The translations under genes were made by a program, and so were the position numbers. From a virus, in the IMG/VR virus record IMGVR_UViG_3300027659_000151, positions 1 to 29,770 of that record: DNA of 29,770 nucleotides. One strand, given 5' to 3'. How positions within the stretch are numbered: the first letter of the stretch is position 1; each line of letters opens with the position of its first letter. This document shows positions 12,107-20,590 of the stretch, in pieces. The notes beneath the pieces are model-generated. The model was not told where the DNA came from. It did no database searches and saw nothing but the letters and a program-made list of their open reading frames with translations.

Positions 12107-14658
12107 GAAATCGACGCCGTGATGTCGCCGCTGCCGAAATCCATAAACACTGCATATGGGTTGGGAGTGTAGGCAACGCAATACGTTCCGCAGGCGGAGT
12201 CGATCCCAAACGGGATGCCTCTCCCGGTAAACATCTTGTAAGACTTCTGGAGTAACGCGGATGGGCAATGGTCGGCAGTCACGCGGACGTAGACCTCCTC
12301 GCGGTATGAGTCGACTTCTTCGCATTCCCCGAATATCTCATCCGCATGTCCAAATCCATTCCCCAAGGCGATGCTCAGTTTCCAGCCGGTTCCGCTCATC
12401 TTGTATTCCTCGCCGCCATTCGTGACGGTCACGCCAGTGATCTGCCCAAACGTCGCAGACCCGACGGTCGCATCGACGGTAGCCGTCGCCGTTGCGTCTC
12501 TTCCGATGTTGCTGGTGATTGTCACAGTCGGAGTATCTACCTCGGCCGTGCCGGTCGAGGTAGATATGAAATATGCCCCGCCGCCGTACTCAACAACAAC
12601 GGACGTAATCACGCCGGTCGATTTGAAATACTCGCCGCCCCAGCCGATCGACACTGACTCGATCACCCCGGTCGAGCGGTAATATGAACCGCCGCTGTAG
12701 ATCGTCACGGCCGTGATCGCACCACTTCCGTTTACGGTGTCTACGATTGCGTATCCGCCGGACTCCTCGGTGTCGCCGGTCGCCAGCGCGATAGAATCAC
12801 CAGCCGCGTAGCCGCTGCCGCCGCTGGTGATCGTCAGGCCGCTGACGGTCCAGCTCGTGCCGGAGGCCGTGAGCGTCACTGCAAGGACCGCCCCCGTCCC
12901 GGCGCTGGGGGCCGGAACCGACGCGGTTACGGTCGGCTCCTCGCGGCCGACGGCGATCGTCGCCGAGGCTCCGTAGACAGCCACGCCGTCAGTCACGGTG
13001 AACGTGACTTCTGATCCGTCGGTGTAGCCCGCGCCGCCGCTGGTGACGTTGACGGCCGAGACGCCCCAAACGTCGAGCCCATTCCAGTCTGTCGACTGCG
13101 TGAGTGTGACGGACAGGCTCGCGCCGCTCCCGGCGGATGCCGATGCAGTGACGGTAGGAGTCGTCCGGCCGGTGATCATGTACCCATAGGCAGGGTCTTG
13201 GGTCGTCGCCCCCGCCTCTGGCGTGAAGACGACAGACTCCGTTCCGGTGTATCCGGTGCCGCCGTTGGTAACTGCTACGGACGTAACTGCCCATGTGGCA
13301 GCTTCGCCGGTGCCGGTCTGCGTGAGAGTCGCCTCCAGGACTGCGCCGGTGCCAGTGCTCGCCGAGAGCGTAACCGCCATGTCCGGCTCCGTTCGCGTGA
13401 ATATTTCGCGGGCGTAGCCCTCGCCGGGATTCGTGACCGTGATTGATGTGACAGCGCCGCCGCCTACGGTCGCCTCTGCTTCAGCACCGAAACTTCCCCA
13501 AGAAGGGCCAGATATGACTACGTTTGTCCCAAGGCCCGCCGGGGATATAGAGACTGTTACAAGCGCGTTTGGGTCAATGCCCCCCCCGCAATCAACAGTA
13601 TTTACTTGCCCAGAAAAACCGCCTGCAATTGGAAATGCGGGGGAGTACCCCTGATACACGATTCCGCATCCCGGTTGACGGTCTAGAACAAAAGAAAAAT
13701 CCTTGAGGATGAACCCATTCCAAGTCGAAGGCCCGACGGCGTTGCCTGTGCCGCGAAGCAGGCAAACATACGAGGCTTCGCATTGACCGTCGAACGGGTC
13801 TTCTGGAGGCTGGCCACCGCTTTGCGCTGACCACAGGAAGATCGGCCCGACTCCAGAAGTCGTTAGCGTGATGCTGTCCGGCAGATCGCAGGCAGAAATC
13901 GAACTGTCGCCGCATTCGCCGGACGCAATCGAGATCGTCCCGTTCGTCATGCAGCCCGTGACGTTCTCAGCTTCAAAGGTAAAGCCGTCGCAGGGTATCG
14001 GCGCGTCCTCATCGTCGGTGTTCGATTGCGTGGCAGACACAATGACAGTTGCGCCTCGGCTAATCTCTATCGTGTTCGATGTGCTTCCAATCGTAAGCGT
14101 TGCCGTGAGCGTCTGCCCCGCGTGCTCTGGGCAGACGGCGCAAGACTCGCCGAAATAAACGCAGGACGTATCGAGCCAGTATTCCCCGCCCTCCTCGACG
14201 GTCACCGCCGTTATAGCGCCGCTCGTTACCGTCACTGAGACTGTGGGCTTTCGGCACTCAATGAATCTGGTCGGTGTAAATGTCAGCGTCGGCGTATCGT
14301 AGCCGCTGCCGCCGCTGCTGATCGTGACGGCCGTAACGTAGTAGCTGCCGTCTGCACGGCGGGCGACATTTGTAATCGTCCCATTAGCCGTAACGCCTGG
14401 CTGTCCGAACGAAGCGCCAGAGCCGTTCGCGGTTTCGCCTTCGTCTGGACCGTCGGCGTCAACCGCCGTTACGCCCAGAAAATGATTGCGGCCGTTAGTT
14501 GGCGGCCGCTTTAAAACGAACGTTGTCCCGTCTAGGAACTTGCACTCGTTACAGTTCTCGGTCCCGTGATCAAATCCCGAAAACGTAGCCGTCAGGCAGG
14601 ACGGAGAGCAGTAGGGGCAGGGCTTGCAACCGCAGCAACCACAGCCCGGAATAAACAT
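12103..14658 (-). CDS. Large repeat-rich distal tail protein
   Basis: An 851-aa protein. The N-terminus (MFIPGCGCCGCKPCPYCSPS) has seven Cys in 21 residues and probably binds metal. Most of the rest is beta sequence with about ten copies of a unit like VTSVxVTxGGxGY, for example VTSVAVTNGGTGY, VSAVNVTSGGAGY, VSGLTITSGGSGY, ITAVTIYSGGSYY. Such repeats make beta-solenoid or Ig-like rods. A last ~60-residue part (YREEVYVRVTADHCPSALL) differs. A GGAG precedes the ATG. It follows two small tail genes after the tape measure, so a tail-tip or receptor-binding protein is likely. Longer frames to 15057 are the antisense-free extension of the 122-aa gene region and were not used. Confidence 0.78.
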   Translation of the reverse strand: MFIPGCGCCGCKPCPYCSPSCLTATFSGFDHGTENCNECKFLDGTTFVLKRPPTNGRNHFLGVTAVDADGPDEGETANGSGASFGQPGVTANGTITNVARRADGSYYVTAVTISSGGSGYDTPTLTFTPTRFIECRKPTVSVTVTSGAITAVTVEEGGEYWLDTSCVYFGESCAVCPEHAGQTLTATLTIGSTSNTIEISRGATVIVSATQSNTDDEDAPIPCDGFTFEAENVTGCMTNGTISIASGECGDSSISACDLPDSITLTTSGVGPIFLWSAQSGGQPPEDPFDGQCEASYVCLLRGTGNAVGPSTWNGFILKDFSFVLDRQPGCGIVYQGYSPAFPIAGGFSGQVNTVDCGGGIDPNALVTVSISPAGLGTNVVISGPSWGSFGAEAEATVGGGAVTSITVTNPGEGYAREIFTRTEPDMAVTLSASTGTGAVLEATLTQTGTGEAATWAVTSVAVTNGGTGYTGTESVVFTPEAGATTQDPAYGYMITGRTTPTVTASASAGSGASLSVTLTQSTDWNGLDVWGVSAVNVTSGGAGYTDGSEVTFTVTDGVAVYGASATIAVGREEPTVTASVPAPSAGTGAVLAVTLTASGTSWTVSGLTITSGGSGYAAGDSIALATGDTEESGGYAIVDTVNGSGAITAVTIYSGGSYYRSTGVIESVSIGWGGEYFKSTGVITSVVVEYGGGAYFISTSTGTAEVDTPTVTITSNIGRDATATATVDATVGSATFGQITGVTVTNGGEEYKMSGTGWKLSIALGNGFGHADEIFGECEEVDSYREEVYVRVTADHCPSALLQKSYKMFTGRGIPFGIDSACGTYCVAYTPNPYAVFMDFGSGDITASIS

Positions 14659-15026
14659 TAGGAGCACTCCGCGGCGATCAGATACCAGGATCCGTTCCCG
14701 GCCTTCGCGATCATGCAAAACTTCCCGGAGGCGACCGCGGCGAACTTGTTGACTACGTCCTCGATCGTCTCGCCGGTCGTCTGGGTCTCGCTCGGAGGCG
14801 TCCCGCTCTCCCAGACGTTGAGGGTCGCCAGCGTCCCTTTCGCCCAGGCCGCGGTTGTCTTGCAGAGCCGGACGGGATCCGGGTCTTCCGAGGCGGTCCG
14901 CAGCGGATAGGCCTGGATGCTGCGATCGCCGCGCTCGTAGGCCGCCACGGCGCGGCCGATCCGCCGCATCGCGTCCGCGGTCGGCACGACGGCACGGTCT
15001 CCCTTGTTTGCCCGCTGTCTTGCCAT
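14658..15026 (-). CDS. Small tail-module protein, 122 aa
   Basis: Not recognised by a named family. It starts with basic MARQRANKGDRAVVPTADAM, then a helix RIGRAVAAYERGDRSIQ. A Ser/Thr-rich central part and a beta end (ASGKFCMIAKAGNGSWYLI) follow. Its ATG overlaps the stop of the 306-aa gene (TAATG), and its own stop overlaps the ATG of the 851-aa gene. Its conserved place between two distal tail genes suggests a baseplate-hub or assembly component. Confidence 0.6.
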   Translation of the reverse strand: MARQRANKGDRAVVPTADAMRRIGRAVAAYERGDRSIQAYPLRTASEDPDPVRLCKTTAAWAKGTLATLNVWESGTPPSETQTTGETIEDVVNKFAAVASGKFCMIAKAGNGSWYLIAAECS

Positions 15027-15946
15027 TAGAGGACCGGAGGCGTATAGACCTCACCAAAGGGAGAGCTGAAGTCGACCGCCTCGTAGACCTCCTCGCCGTC
15101 GCCGCCGTTGATTACTTGCGGCGGAGATCCGGCCGGCAGCGCTACCCCGCCTGCAAGGGCGACCGGCTGCTTCACCGTCTTTTTATCTTGCCCGACGATC
15201 GCCTTCCGTTTGTCGCCACTGGCGGACGCGACCCCGTCCTCGCCGCATCGCTCCGCGAATCCAACGTCCCACGGCTTTAGATTCCAGGTTGTCCGGTCAT
15301 AGGCAAACTCCCAGGTAACCTCCCAGAAGATCAAGGTCTCGAGCGCGTTGTTCACGCTCTGCAGTTGGAACGAGCAGCCGAGGCAGCGCCAGGTTTTCTC
15401 GGCCCCGCCGTTCCATGTCCCGCTGTTCACGGTGTCGGTGTAGGTCCGCTGCATGCTGACGACGGTCGAATGGCTGGCGTAATACTGGACCAGCGTTAGC
15501 CGCGGCTCCGAGATATCCATCTCGATGCCCTCGATCGGATCGCCTGCAGAGTTAACGATGAAGTCCCCGTCCGTCGTGACGGCCGGGACGGTCTTCGAGC
15601 TCGAGCTGCCGGACCAGATCGGCAGCTTCATAATTCCAGCAACGGTCCCGGGCTCTTCAGTCTCCGTGGAGTCATTGTTTGTCGGCGGGGCGTAATACTT
15701 TACGGAGACCGTGTAGACGAGGCCGGTGTCGTCGGATGCCTTCGTATCGAACTCGAGCGCCACGCATGAGGCGTCGTCCGGATGCGCGAGGAGCCACGCA
15801 TTGCACGCCGCGTTTGTGATGTCGGGCAGGGGCGTCAGCGGGTCGTTTACGCGAACGACCCAGCCGCGGGTGTAGGTGTAGGTTTCCTGGTACTTGCCAG
15901 ACTGTGAGCGTTCCTTCGCGATCTCCAGGCAATAAACGACGGCCAT
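15026..15946 (-). CDS. Putative distal tail / minor tail protein
   Basis: A 306-aa protein starting MAVVYCLEIAKERSQSGKYQ, with mostly beta sequence (YTYTRGWVVRVNDP, LVYTVSVKYYAPP, MQRTYTDTVNSGTWNG). A Cys pair CLGC lies near residue 190. Position directly after the tape measure is that of Dit or minor tail proteins in siphophages, which form the first ring of the tail tip. Its family is not recognised, so the role is inferred from order. It starts 3 nt after the tape measure stop. Confidence 0.65.
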   Translation of the reverse strand: MAVVYCLEIAKERSQSGKYQETYTYTRGWVVRVNDPLTPLPDITNAACNAWLLAHPDDASCVALEFDTKASDDTGLVYTVSVKYYAPPTNNDSTETEEPGTVAGIMKLPIWSGSSSSKTVPAVTTDGDFIVNSAGDPIEGIEMDISEPRLTLVQYYASHSTVVSMQRTYTDTVNSGTWNGGAEKTWRCLGCSFQLQSVNNALETLIFWEVTWEFAYDRTTWNLKPWDVGFAERCGEDGVASASGDKRKAIVGQDKKTVKQPVALAGGVALPAGSPPQVINGGDGEEVYEAVDFSSPFGEVYTPPVL

Positions 15947-15949
15947 GCT

Positions 15950-17509
15950 TTAGGCTCCTGCTCCGGCTGCGAGGTCGACCGATTCGAGATCGAGCCCCAT
16001 GTCTTCGGTGTTCCCTGCGATCCGCTCGAGGACGGAGAGCTGCTTCTCCTGGACGTCGTCGCCCGCGTCGCCCCGCATCAGGCGAAACATCTCGGCCACG
16101 CCCTCGCGGCTGCGGCTGTCGATCCCCTTGATCGCCTCGACCGCCTTCGTTGCGGTGAGGTCGACCGTTTGCGTGATGTTCACCGGCTCCGCGGTGTCGA
16201 TCTGGTCGGCCGCGTTCCGGGCGCTGGCGATCGCCGCGTCGACCGTTTGCGTCAGCGGCCCGGCGATCGCCTGCCCCAGGCTGGTCGCGCCGGAGTCGTC
16301 GCCGAAGATTGCCGTATTAAAGCCGGTCGCGGCCGATTCGATGTTTTCGCCAATGCCGGAGAGGATCTCCGAACTGAAGGCGTCCATTCCTGCGAGGGCG
16401 ACATCGAGGCCGGAGGTGTCGAACCCGAGGGCCTGCCCGATCTGCTGGGCCGCGTAGATCAGTCCCGTGACGGGTCCGGAGATCCCGACGATGATCATTC
16501 CGAAGGCCGCCTGCAGGCTGTCGCCAATCGCCCCGAAGAATGCCGCCACGCGGCTGCCGATCTCAAAGACGGAATTCCACTGGCCGCCGACCTGGGAGAC
16601 ATACTCCCATACGCTCGAGAGATTCTGTATCAGGTAGTCGCCGACCGTCGCCAGGAACCGCGCGCCGGTGAGGATGCCTTCGCCGATCGTCTGGCCGATG
16701 GTCGCCCCGCCGACGTTGCCGATCAAGTCCGAGAAGGCGGTCGTCACGCCCTGGATCGCCGGCGCGAGGTACGCGACGACTTGTTGGACGACTCCCTGTA
16801 TTGCAGCCTGCGCCCGCGTGAATGAGTCGTTCATCTCCTCGACTTGCTGCCCTTGCATGTTGGTCAGCGTGAGCCCGAACCGCTCCGCCTCGGCTCGGGC
16901 CTTGGCGATGCCTTCGGCCCCGCCGGCAAACAGCGGCAGGAGTTGCATGCCCGCTTTGCCAAAGAGCTGGACGGCGGCCGCGGCCCGCTGGGCCTCCGTC
17001 GGCAGGGCGGCGATTGCGGAGGCGATCGCGTCGAACCTGTCGGCGGACGACATCCCGTTTAGCTGGTCGAGCGACAGGCCGAGCGTAGTAAAGGCCGCCT
17101 GGGCAGTCTTGGATCCGTTGACCGCCTTCACGAAGGCGACGTCCGCCTTCCCTGCCGCGTTGGCGATCGTATCCATCCCGACCCCGGCGAGGTCGCCGGC
17201 CAGGGCGAGGCCGGCAAACTCTCCGTATGTCATGCCGAGGCGGGCCGCTAGCTTCGACTGCGAGTCGATCACCTCGGCCGCCGCCTGCCCCATGCCGACG
17301 AGCGACCGGATCGCCTGACTCGCGCCGCTGGCGATCGACCCGAACAACTGCGCCCCGGAGATCGCCGTCAGCGTCGACAGTCCAGAGCGCAGACCCTTGA
17401 CGTCGTTCTCGAGGGACTTCATCGACGACGAGGCCTTCGCCACGCCGGAGGTGAGGCCGCTCGTCGACGCGGTGAAGACCGCCCGGACTTTTCCGATTGT
17501 GCTCGCCAT
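15950..17509 (-). CDS. Tail tape measure protein
   Basis: A 519-aa Ala/Gly-rich helical protein. Coiled-coil N-terminus (STIGKVRAVFTASTSGLTSG, KSLENDVKGLRSGLSTL), then glycine-rich membrane-like helices (LSSVWEYVSQVGGQWNSVFE, AFGMIIVGISGPVTGLIYAA) and a long polar end. The length sets tail length in siphophages; this is short for the family, so a tail of roughly 80 nm is expected by the usual 1.5 A per residue rule. It lies 3 nt after the tail assembly chaperone fusion, which is the universal order. It could not be a capsid or fibre protein given this composition and place. Confidence 0.88.
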   Translation of the reverse strand: MASTIGKVRAVFTASTSGLTSGVAKASSSMKSLENDVKGLRSGLSTLTAISGAQLFGSIASGASQAIRSLVGMGQAAAEVIDSQSKLAARLGMTYGEFAGLALAGDLAGVGMDTIANAAGKADVAFVKAVNGSKTAQAAFTTLGLSLDQLNGMSSADRFDAIASAIAALPTEAQRAAAAVQLFGKAGMQLLPLFAGGAEGIAKARAEAERFGLTLTNMQGQQVEEMNDSFTRAQAAIQGVVQQVVAYLAPAIQGVTTAFSDLIGNVGGATIGQTIGEGILTGARFLATVGDYLIQNLSSVWEYVSQVGGQWNSVFEIGSRVAAFFGAIGDSLQAAFGMIIVGISGPVTGLIYAAQQIGQALGFDTSGLDVALAGMDAFSSEILSGIGENIESAATGFNTAIFGDDSGATSLGQAIAGPLTQTVDAAIASARNAADQIDTAEPVNITQTVDLTATKAVEAIKGIDSRSREGVAEMFRLMRGDAGDDVQEKQLSVLERIAGNTEDMGLDLESVDLAAGAGA

Positions 17510-17512
17510 GCT

Positions 17513-18204
17513 CTACGTTCCTTCTCGCTGCCGCTGCAGCTGTTCCGCGAAGCCCGGGATCTTCGACAATTCGGCTAGCATCTCTTCCTCTGTCTGGGTC
17601 GGCCGGCCAGGGTCATAGGTCGGCAGAAACATCTCCTCCGCGTCCTCTCGAACCTTCGCGCCGTTACTGGCTGCGAGCGTCACCGCCAGCCGGGCCGTCC
17701 GCCGCCAGTCGTCCCCGAAGGGCATCACGCGGTAGACCGCCAGCCATCGTTTCAACTGCTCGACCGTGATCTCCTTTTTCCAGTTCTCGACATCCCAGAT
17801 CCCCATCGCCAGAGCCAGCCGGTACAGGAAGAGATCGAGGGCTCCTGCCCGGCTTCTTAGTTTCCCTCGAGCTCTTTGACCTCGTCCTCGGTGATGAGCA
17901 TGAGCTCGAGCCCGCGCGTCCAAATCCGATGGAGGGCCGCCGCGGACTTCTCGCCGAGGGCCGCGATCTCGGCCGGCGTGAAGAGCAGTTTCCCGCCCTC
18001 GTCGCAGAGGACCATCGACGCCAGCTTTGCCCGCCAGACGCTCTGCGGCTTCGTCGCATGCTGCTGGCAGTAGAGCTCCCAGGTGTCGCGGTCGTTCGCG
18101 GTCGGCCGCCGCAGGAGGACCGTGTCGTTCCACTCCGGGACCTCGAGGCGAATCGGCTCGCCGAGGTCTTTGATTTTAAGAATTGAATCCTTCGAGGTCA
18201 GCAT
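17513..18204 (-). CDS. Tail assembly chaperone GT-type frameshift product
   Basis: Ribosomes that slip back one base at 17860-17866 continue past the stop of the shorter chaperone. They read LRSRAGALDLFLYRL and on to QREGT, giving 115 + 115 = 230 aa. The second part (MGIWDVENWKKEITVEQLKR, and FLPTYDPGRPTQTEEEMLAE) is a T-like domain that binds the tape measure, as in lambda gpGT. The rare long form guides tail tube assembly on the tape measure. The shift-frame region has no good start codon with a ribosome site of its own, which supports frameshifting rather than a separate gene. The efficiency is unknown. Confidence 0.8.
17857..18204 (-). CDS. Tail assembly chaperone (G-type)
   Basis: A 115-aa protein starting MLTSKDSILKIKDLGEPIRL, with a beta start (IRLEVPEWNDTVLLRRPTAN), then helices (LYCQQHATKPQSVWRAKLAS, AEIAALGEKSAAALHRIW) and an acidic end DEVKELEGN. 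This is the usual look and length of siphophage G-type chaperones, which keep the tape measure unfolded and help tube polymerisation. It follows the tail-tube-like genes directly. Its stop is next to the slippery site, so it is the common short form of the pair. Confidence 0.8.
   Translation of the reverse strand: MLTSKDSILKIKDLGEPIRLEVPEWNDTVLLRRPTANDRDTWELYCQQHATKPQSVWRAKLASMVLCDEGGKLLFTPAEIAALGEKSAAALHRIWTRGLELMLITEDEVKELEGN
17860..17866 (-). other. -1 programmed frameshift site
   Basis: Slippery heptamer GGGAAAC in frame as G-GGA-AAC, followed at once by TAA. After slipping, both tRNAs still pair (GGG, AAA). The next codon is CTA in the T-like frame. This is the X-XXY-YYZ pattern at the place where tail chaperone frameshifts occur (GGGAAAG in lambda). 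Confidence 0.85.
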
Positions 18205-18205
18205 G

Positions 18206-18580
18206 TCACACTCCAGAGAATTGGAAGGTCAGAGAGGTTTTCACGAGCTCGCCGACCTTGGCCTCGATCTCGAACGACATGAGGAACGCATCCCCGGAGA
18301 GCGACGAGCTGCCGCAGCTGACGGAGAGCGTTGACCGCATGCCGATGTCGTCGCGGCTGTAGGTCGCACCTCCCAATACACTGACGGTTACCGTCCCTGG
18401 TTCAATGCTGGTCACAGTGATTTCCCGCCGGACGCGGTAGTTATTTCCGGACCCGACGTAAACGCTGTCGACGTTGGTAACGTCATAGGTGCCGGCCGAT
18501 CCGCCGGAAGCGCCGATAGAGAGAAGGCTCGCAATCGACCCCCCGAAGGAGACCGTCGAACCCTGCGCTGCTGCTGGCAT
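18206..18580 (-). CDS. Tail-tube-like protein, third paralogue
   Basis: A 124-aa beta-rich protein. The first half (TVSFGGSIASLLSIGASGG, YDVTNVDSVYVGSGNNYRV) and the end (DAFLMSFEIEAKVGELVKTS, LTFQFSG) match the tail-tube fold. The VGELVK segment aligns with the same region of the two genes before it. Being next to the chaperone, it is the best candidate for the major tail tube protein. Good GGAGG five bases before ATG. Confidence 0.7.
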   Translation of the reverse strand: MPAAAQGSTVSFGGSIASLLSIGASGGSAGTYDVTNVDSVYVGSGNNYRVRREITVTSIEPGTVTVSVLGGATYSRDDIGMRSTLSVSCGSSSLSGDAFLMSFEIEAKVGELVKTSLTFQFSGV

Positions 18581-18601
18581 GTGAGCCTCCCGGCCGGAGG
18601 C

Positions 18602-18964
18602 CTACACCGCAGGAATCGAGACGAACGTGGCCGTACCCTTGACGAGCTCGCCGACCGCGTACTCGATTTCCGACTCGGTGCACTTGAACTGCCCGCCCGC
18701 GTAGGTGATCGTCGAGCCGGCCTCCGGCGCTTCGGACGACAGGAACGAGCAGGTGATCGTTGACGTAACGCCGTCGACAGCGCCCGAACCAGAGTCCGGC
18801 AGGCCGGCGACATAGACGCGGTCCGAGCCGGCCGCGAGGTCGAGCGTCGAGGCGTCGAGCTTGTTCGACGAGCTGGTCGGGTCGACGCCGACCTTCTTGA
18901 CCTTTACGTTTGTGAGGCCGGACGGAAGGCCCGTAAACGTGGTTCCCTGCGCTGGTGTTGCCAT
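18602..18964 (-). CDS. Tail-tube-like protein, second paralogue
   Basis: A 120-aa protein with LTNVKVKKVGVDPTSSSNKL, DRVYVAGLPDSGSGAVDGV and the end IEYAVGELVKGTATFV. It aligns over most of its length with the next upstream gene (18977-19333). Both have TNVKVK, SSSSNK/SSSNK and the YAVG..KGTATxV end. The conserved end strand is the tube-tube contact in this family. Tandem copies might form a tube, a terminator or a decoration. Confidence 0.68.
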   Translation of the reverse strand: MATPAQGTTFTGLPSGLTNVKVKKVGVDPTSSSNKLDASTLDLAAGSDRVYVAGLPDSGSGAVDGVTSTITCSFLSSEAPEAGSTITYAGGQFKCTESEIEYAVGELVKGTATFVSIPAV

Positions 18965-18976
18965 GCCTCTAGTTCC

Positions 18977-19333
18977 TTACGGTGCCGCTGGTGGTTCTTT
19001 GTAGACGTAGGTTGCCGTTCCTTTGATCATGTCGCCGACCGCGTACTCCGTCTCGACCTCCGAGCAGATCCAGCCGGTCGCGTCCGGGTCGTCGTTGACT
19101 TCCGGAGCCTCGCCAAAGAATGAGGCAGTAACGGTCTCCGTAATGCCGTCCGTTGCGCCAGCCCCGACGTCGACGAGCGGCGCGTCCTGGTAGACGCGGG
19201 CCGCGTCTGAGAGCGTGGTAACGTCGACCTTATTCGAGCTGCTCGAAGGGTCGGCGGCCGAGCTCTTGACCTTTACGTTTGTGCAGCCGGCCGGGAGGTC
19301 TGGGCCGGGCGACGGCATTCCTGAGAGCGGCAT
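18977..19333 (-). CDS. Tail-tube-like protein, first paralogue
   Basis: A 118-aa protein with CTNVKVKSSAADPSSSSNKV, DGITETVTASFFGEAP and the end TEYAVGDMIKGTATYV. It is the closest relative of the second paralogue. A Cys (GWICSEVE) is present where the second has KCTESEIE. It follows the tail terminator gene by only 3 nt. Role uncertain among tube, neck and tail-decoration protein. Confidence 0.65.
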   Translation of the reverse strand: MPLSGMPSPGPDLPAGCTNVKVKSSAADPSSSSNKVDVTTLSDAARVYQDAPLVDVGAGATDGITETVTASFFGEAPEVNDDPDATGWICSEVETEYAVGDMIKGTATYVYKEPPAAP

Positions 19334-19336
19334 AAC

Positions 19337-19726
19337 TTACTCCTGCCAGCGGATAGAGTAGACCTGTTGGGCGATGTAGGTCGGGACGTCTCGCCCGTCG
19401 AGGAAGACGGGATCGCCGTCCGACTCCTCGGCGAGATCGACCTCGTCGATTGTTGCGCCGTCCGAGACGCCGCTGAAGTCCATGAGCGCGGCGCGGACGA
19501 GGTCGGCCAGCTGCTTCGAGGCGAGGTAGCCGTCCGCCACCATCTCGACCGCGAACGTCCCGACCGGCGCTCCGACCGTGCCGTCGAGCGCCCGCTCCCG
19601 GGAGGTAGCCGTCCGGGCATACAGGACGTAGGGCGGCAGCTTCCCCTCCGGGGCCTTCAGCGGATAGGCCGGGCAGTCGGCCGCGTCCTCGATCGCACCA
19701 GACAGCCACGCTTCCGGGCTCGCCAT
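19337..19726 (-). CDS. Tail terminator-like protein
   Basis: A 129-aa protein of the DUF3168/HK97 gp11-like size and pattern: an early helix (WLSGAIEDAADCPAYPL), a beta region (YVLYARTATSRERALDG, GTFAVEMVADGYLASKQLAD), and an end TYIAQQVYSIRWQ. It caps the tail tube at the head-proximal end. The ATG at 19726 is preferred over 19738, since GGAGG lies at the right distance from it and the other has AAAGG only two bases before. It lies between gp10-like and tube-like genes, the standard order. Confidence 0.7.
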   Translation of the reverse strand: MASPEAWLSGAIEDAADCPAYPLKAPEGKLPPYVLYARTATSRERALDGTVGAPVGTFAVEMVADGYLASKQLADLVRAALMDFSGVSDGATIDEVDLAEESDGDPVFLDGRDVPTYIAQQVYSIRWQE

Positions 19727-19727
19727 G

Positions 19728-20261
19728 TCAGCCTCCATATCCTTTATTCTTGCCGCCGGCCACTTCGCTGGCAGCCTTCTCGAGGGCCTTCGCCATCTCG
19801 CCGGCCAGCTTTACGGAGACCTTCGGGCCGATCTCCGCCATCGACCGCTCGACCATCTTCCGCGGCTCGAGGCCCCGGCTTGTCCCAAACTCCAGCCAGA
19901 TAGCCTTTCGGCTCTCAGTCCCGCCCTTGTAGCCGAGTGTGCCGATGACAAGGCCGTCCCGATTCCGGCCGATGTATTTCGACTTCGAGATGACGGACCG
20001 CCGCAGAGCGCCGCCGCGGATTTTCTTTAGCTTGCCGCTCCCGGCGGTGAACTGCCCGCGGGTGTTGCGGGTCGTCGCCGCCTTGACGGTCTTCGTCCCG
20101 CCCTTCGGCGTGTTCCTCTTTAGGATCGGGACGCCGTCCTTCAGCGCCTTTTTCATCGCCGCCCCGAGATGCTTTTTCGCAATGTGCCGCGGCAGCTCGG
20201 AGAACGCATTCATCAGCGCGCCGATGTCGTCCTCCATGCCCTTCCAGTTTAGGGAGATCAT
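19728..20261 (-). CDS. HK97 gp10-like head-tail / tail completion protein
   Basis: A 177-aa basic protein starting MISLNWKGMEDDIGALMNAF. The typical gp10 signature is a long first helix (LPRHIAKKHLGAAMKKALKD), NTPKGGTKTVKA, then an IWLEFGTS..LEPRKMVERSM segment near residue 125-145. The last is a conserved part of HK97-gp10-like proteins. It joins head connector and tail tube. Its ATG overlaps the head-closure stop by 4 nt. Longer frames begin upstream in antisense-like Arg-rich sequence and are rejected. Confidence 0.85.
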   Translation of the reverse strand: MISLNWKGMEDDIGALMNAFSELPRHIAKKHLGAAMKKALKDGVPILKRNTPKGGTKTVKAATTRNTRGQFTAGSGKLKKIRGGALRRSVISKSKYIGRNRDGLVIGTLGYKGGTESRKAIWLEFGTSRGLEPRKMVERSMAEIGPKVSVKLAGEMAKALEKAASEVAGGKNKGYGG

Positions 20262-20590
20262 GTGGCCTGCTCCTCGACCGTGAGCTCGTGCTCCTCGCGG
20301 TGGCCGCGTTCGACGACGCTCGAGACGTAGAGGATTCGATCGCCACGCGAGACCCAGCGGAGGCGATGCTGCCCGGTCAGTCCGGGGAAGTAGCGGATCC
20401 GGACGGTCGCCGAGACGCTGCCGCCGATCTGTCCGCGGCGGTCCTGCTCGATGTAGGAGAGGGCCTCGTATGCCCCGTATCGGCGGCCGATCTCGTCCCA
20501 TGTCTGGACGCTCTCGCCGACCTCGTTGCGGGTCTCGGTGGGCTCCTCGATCGCGAAGACCTCGCGGAGCAGTCCGGCGGGTAGCGGCAT
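20258..20590 (-). CDS. Head-closure / head-tail adaptor protein
   Basis: A 110-aa protein of the SPP1 gp16 / Phage_H_T_join type: MPLPAGLLREVFAIEEPTET, GESVQTWDEIGRRYGAYEAL, TVRIRYFPGLTGQHRLRW, ILYVSSVVERGHREEHELTV. The pattern of beta strands with a W at each hairpin is that of the stopper ring below the connector, which keeps DNA in the head. Its ATG overlaps the connector stop (ATGA). Frames extended upstream are Arg/Gly-rich and not credible. Confidence 0.85.
   Translation of the reverse strand: MPLPAGLLREVFAIEEPTETRNEVGESVQTWDEIGRRYGAYEALSYIEQDRRGQIGGSVSATVRIRYFPGLTGQHRLRWVSRGDRILYVSSVVERGHREEHELTVEEQAT

Noticed and set aside
14658-15057. Start of the large tail gene at 15057
   Set aside because: The extension runs over the 122-aa gene in another frame and is Arg-rich. 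The ATG at 14658 has a GGAG and a typical TAATG join.
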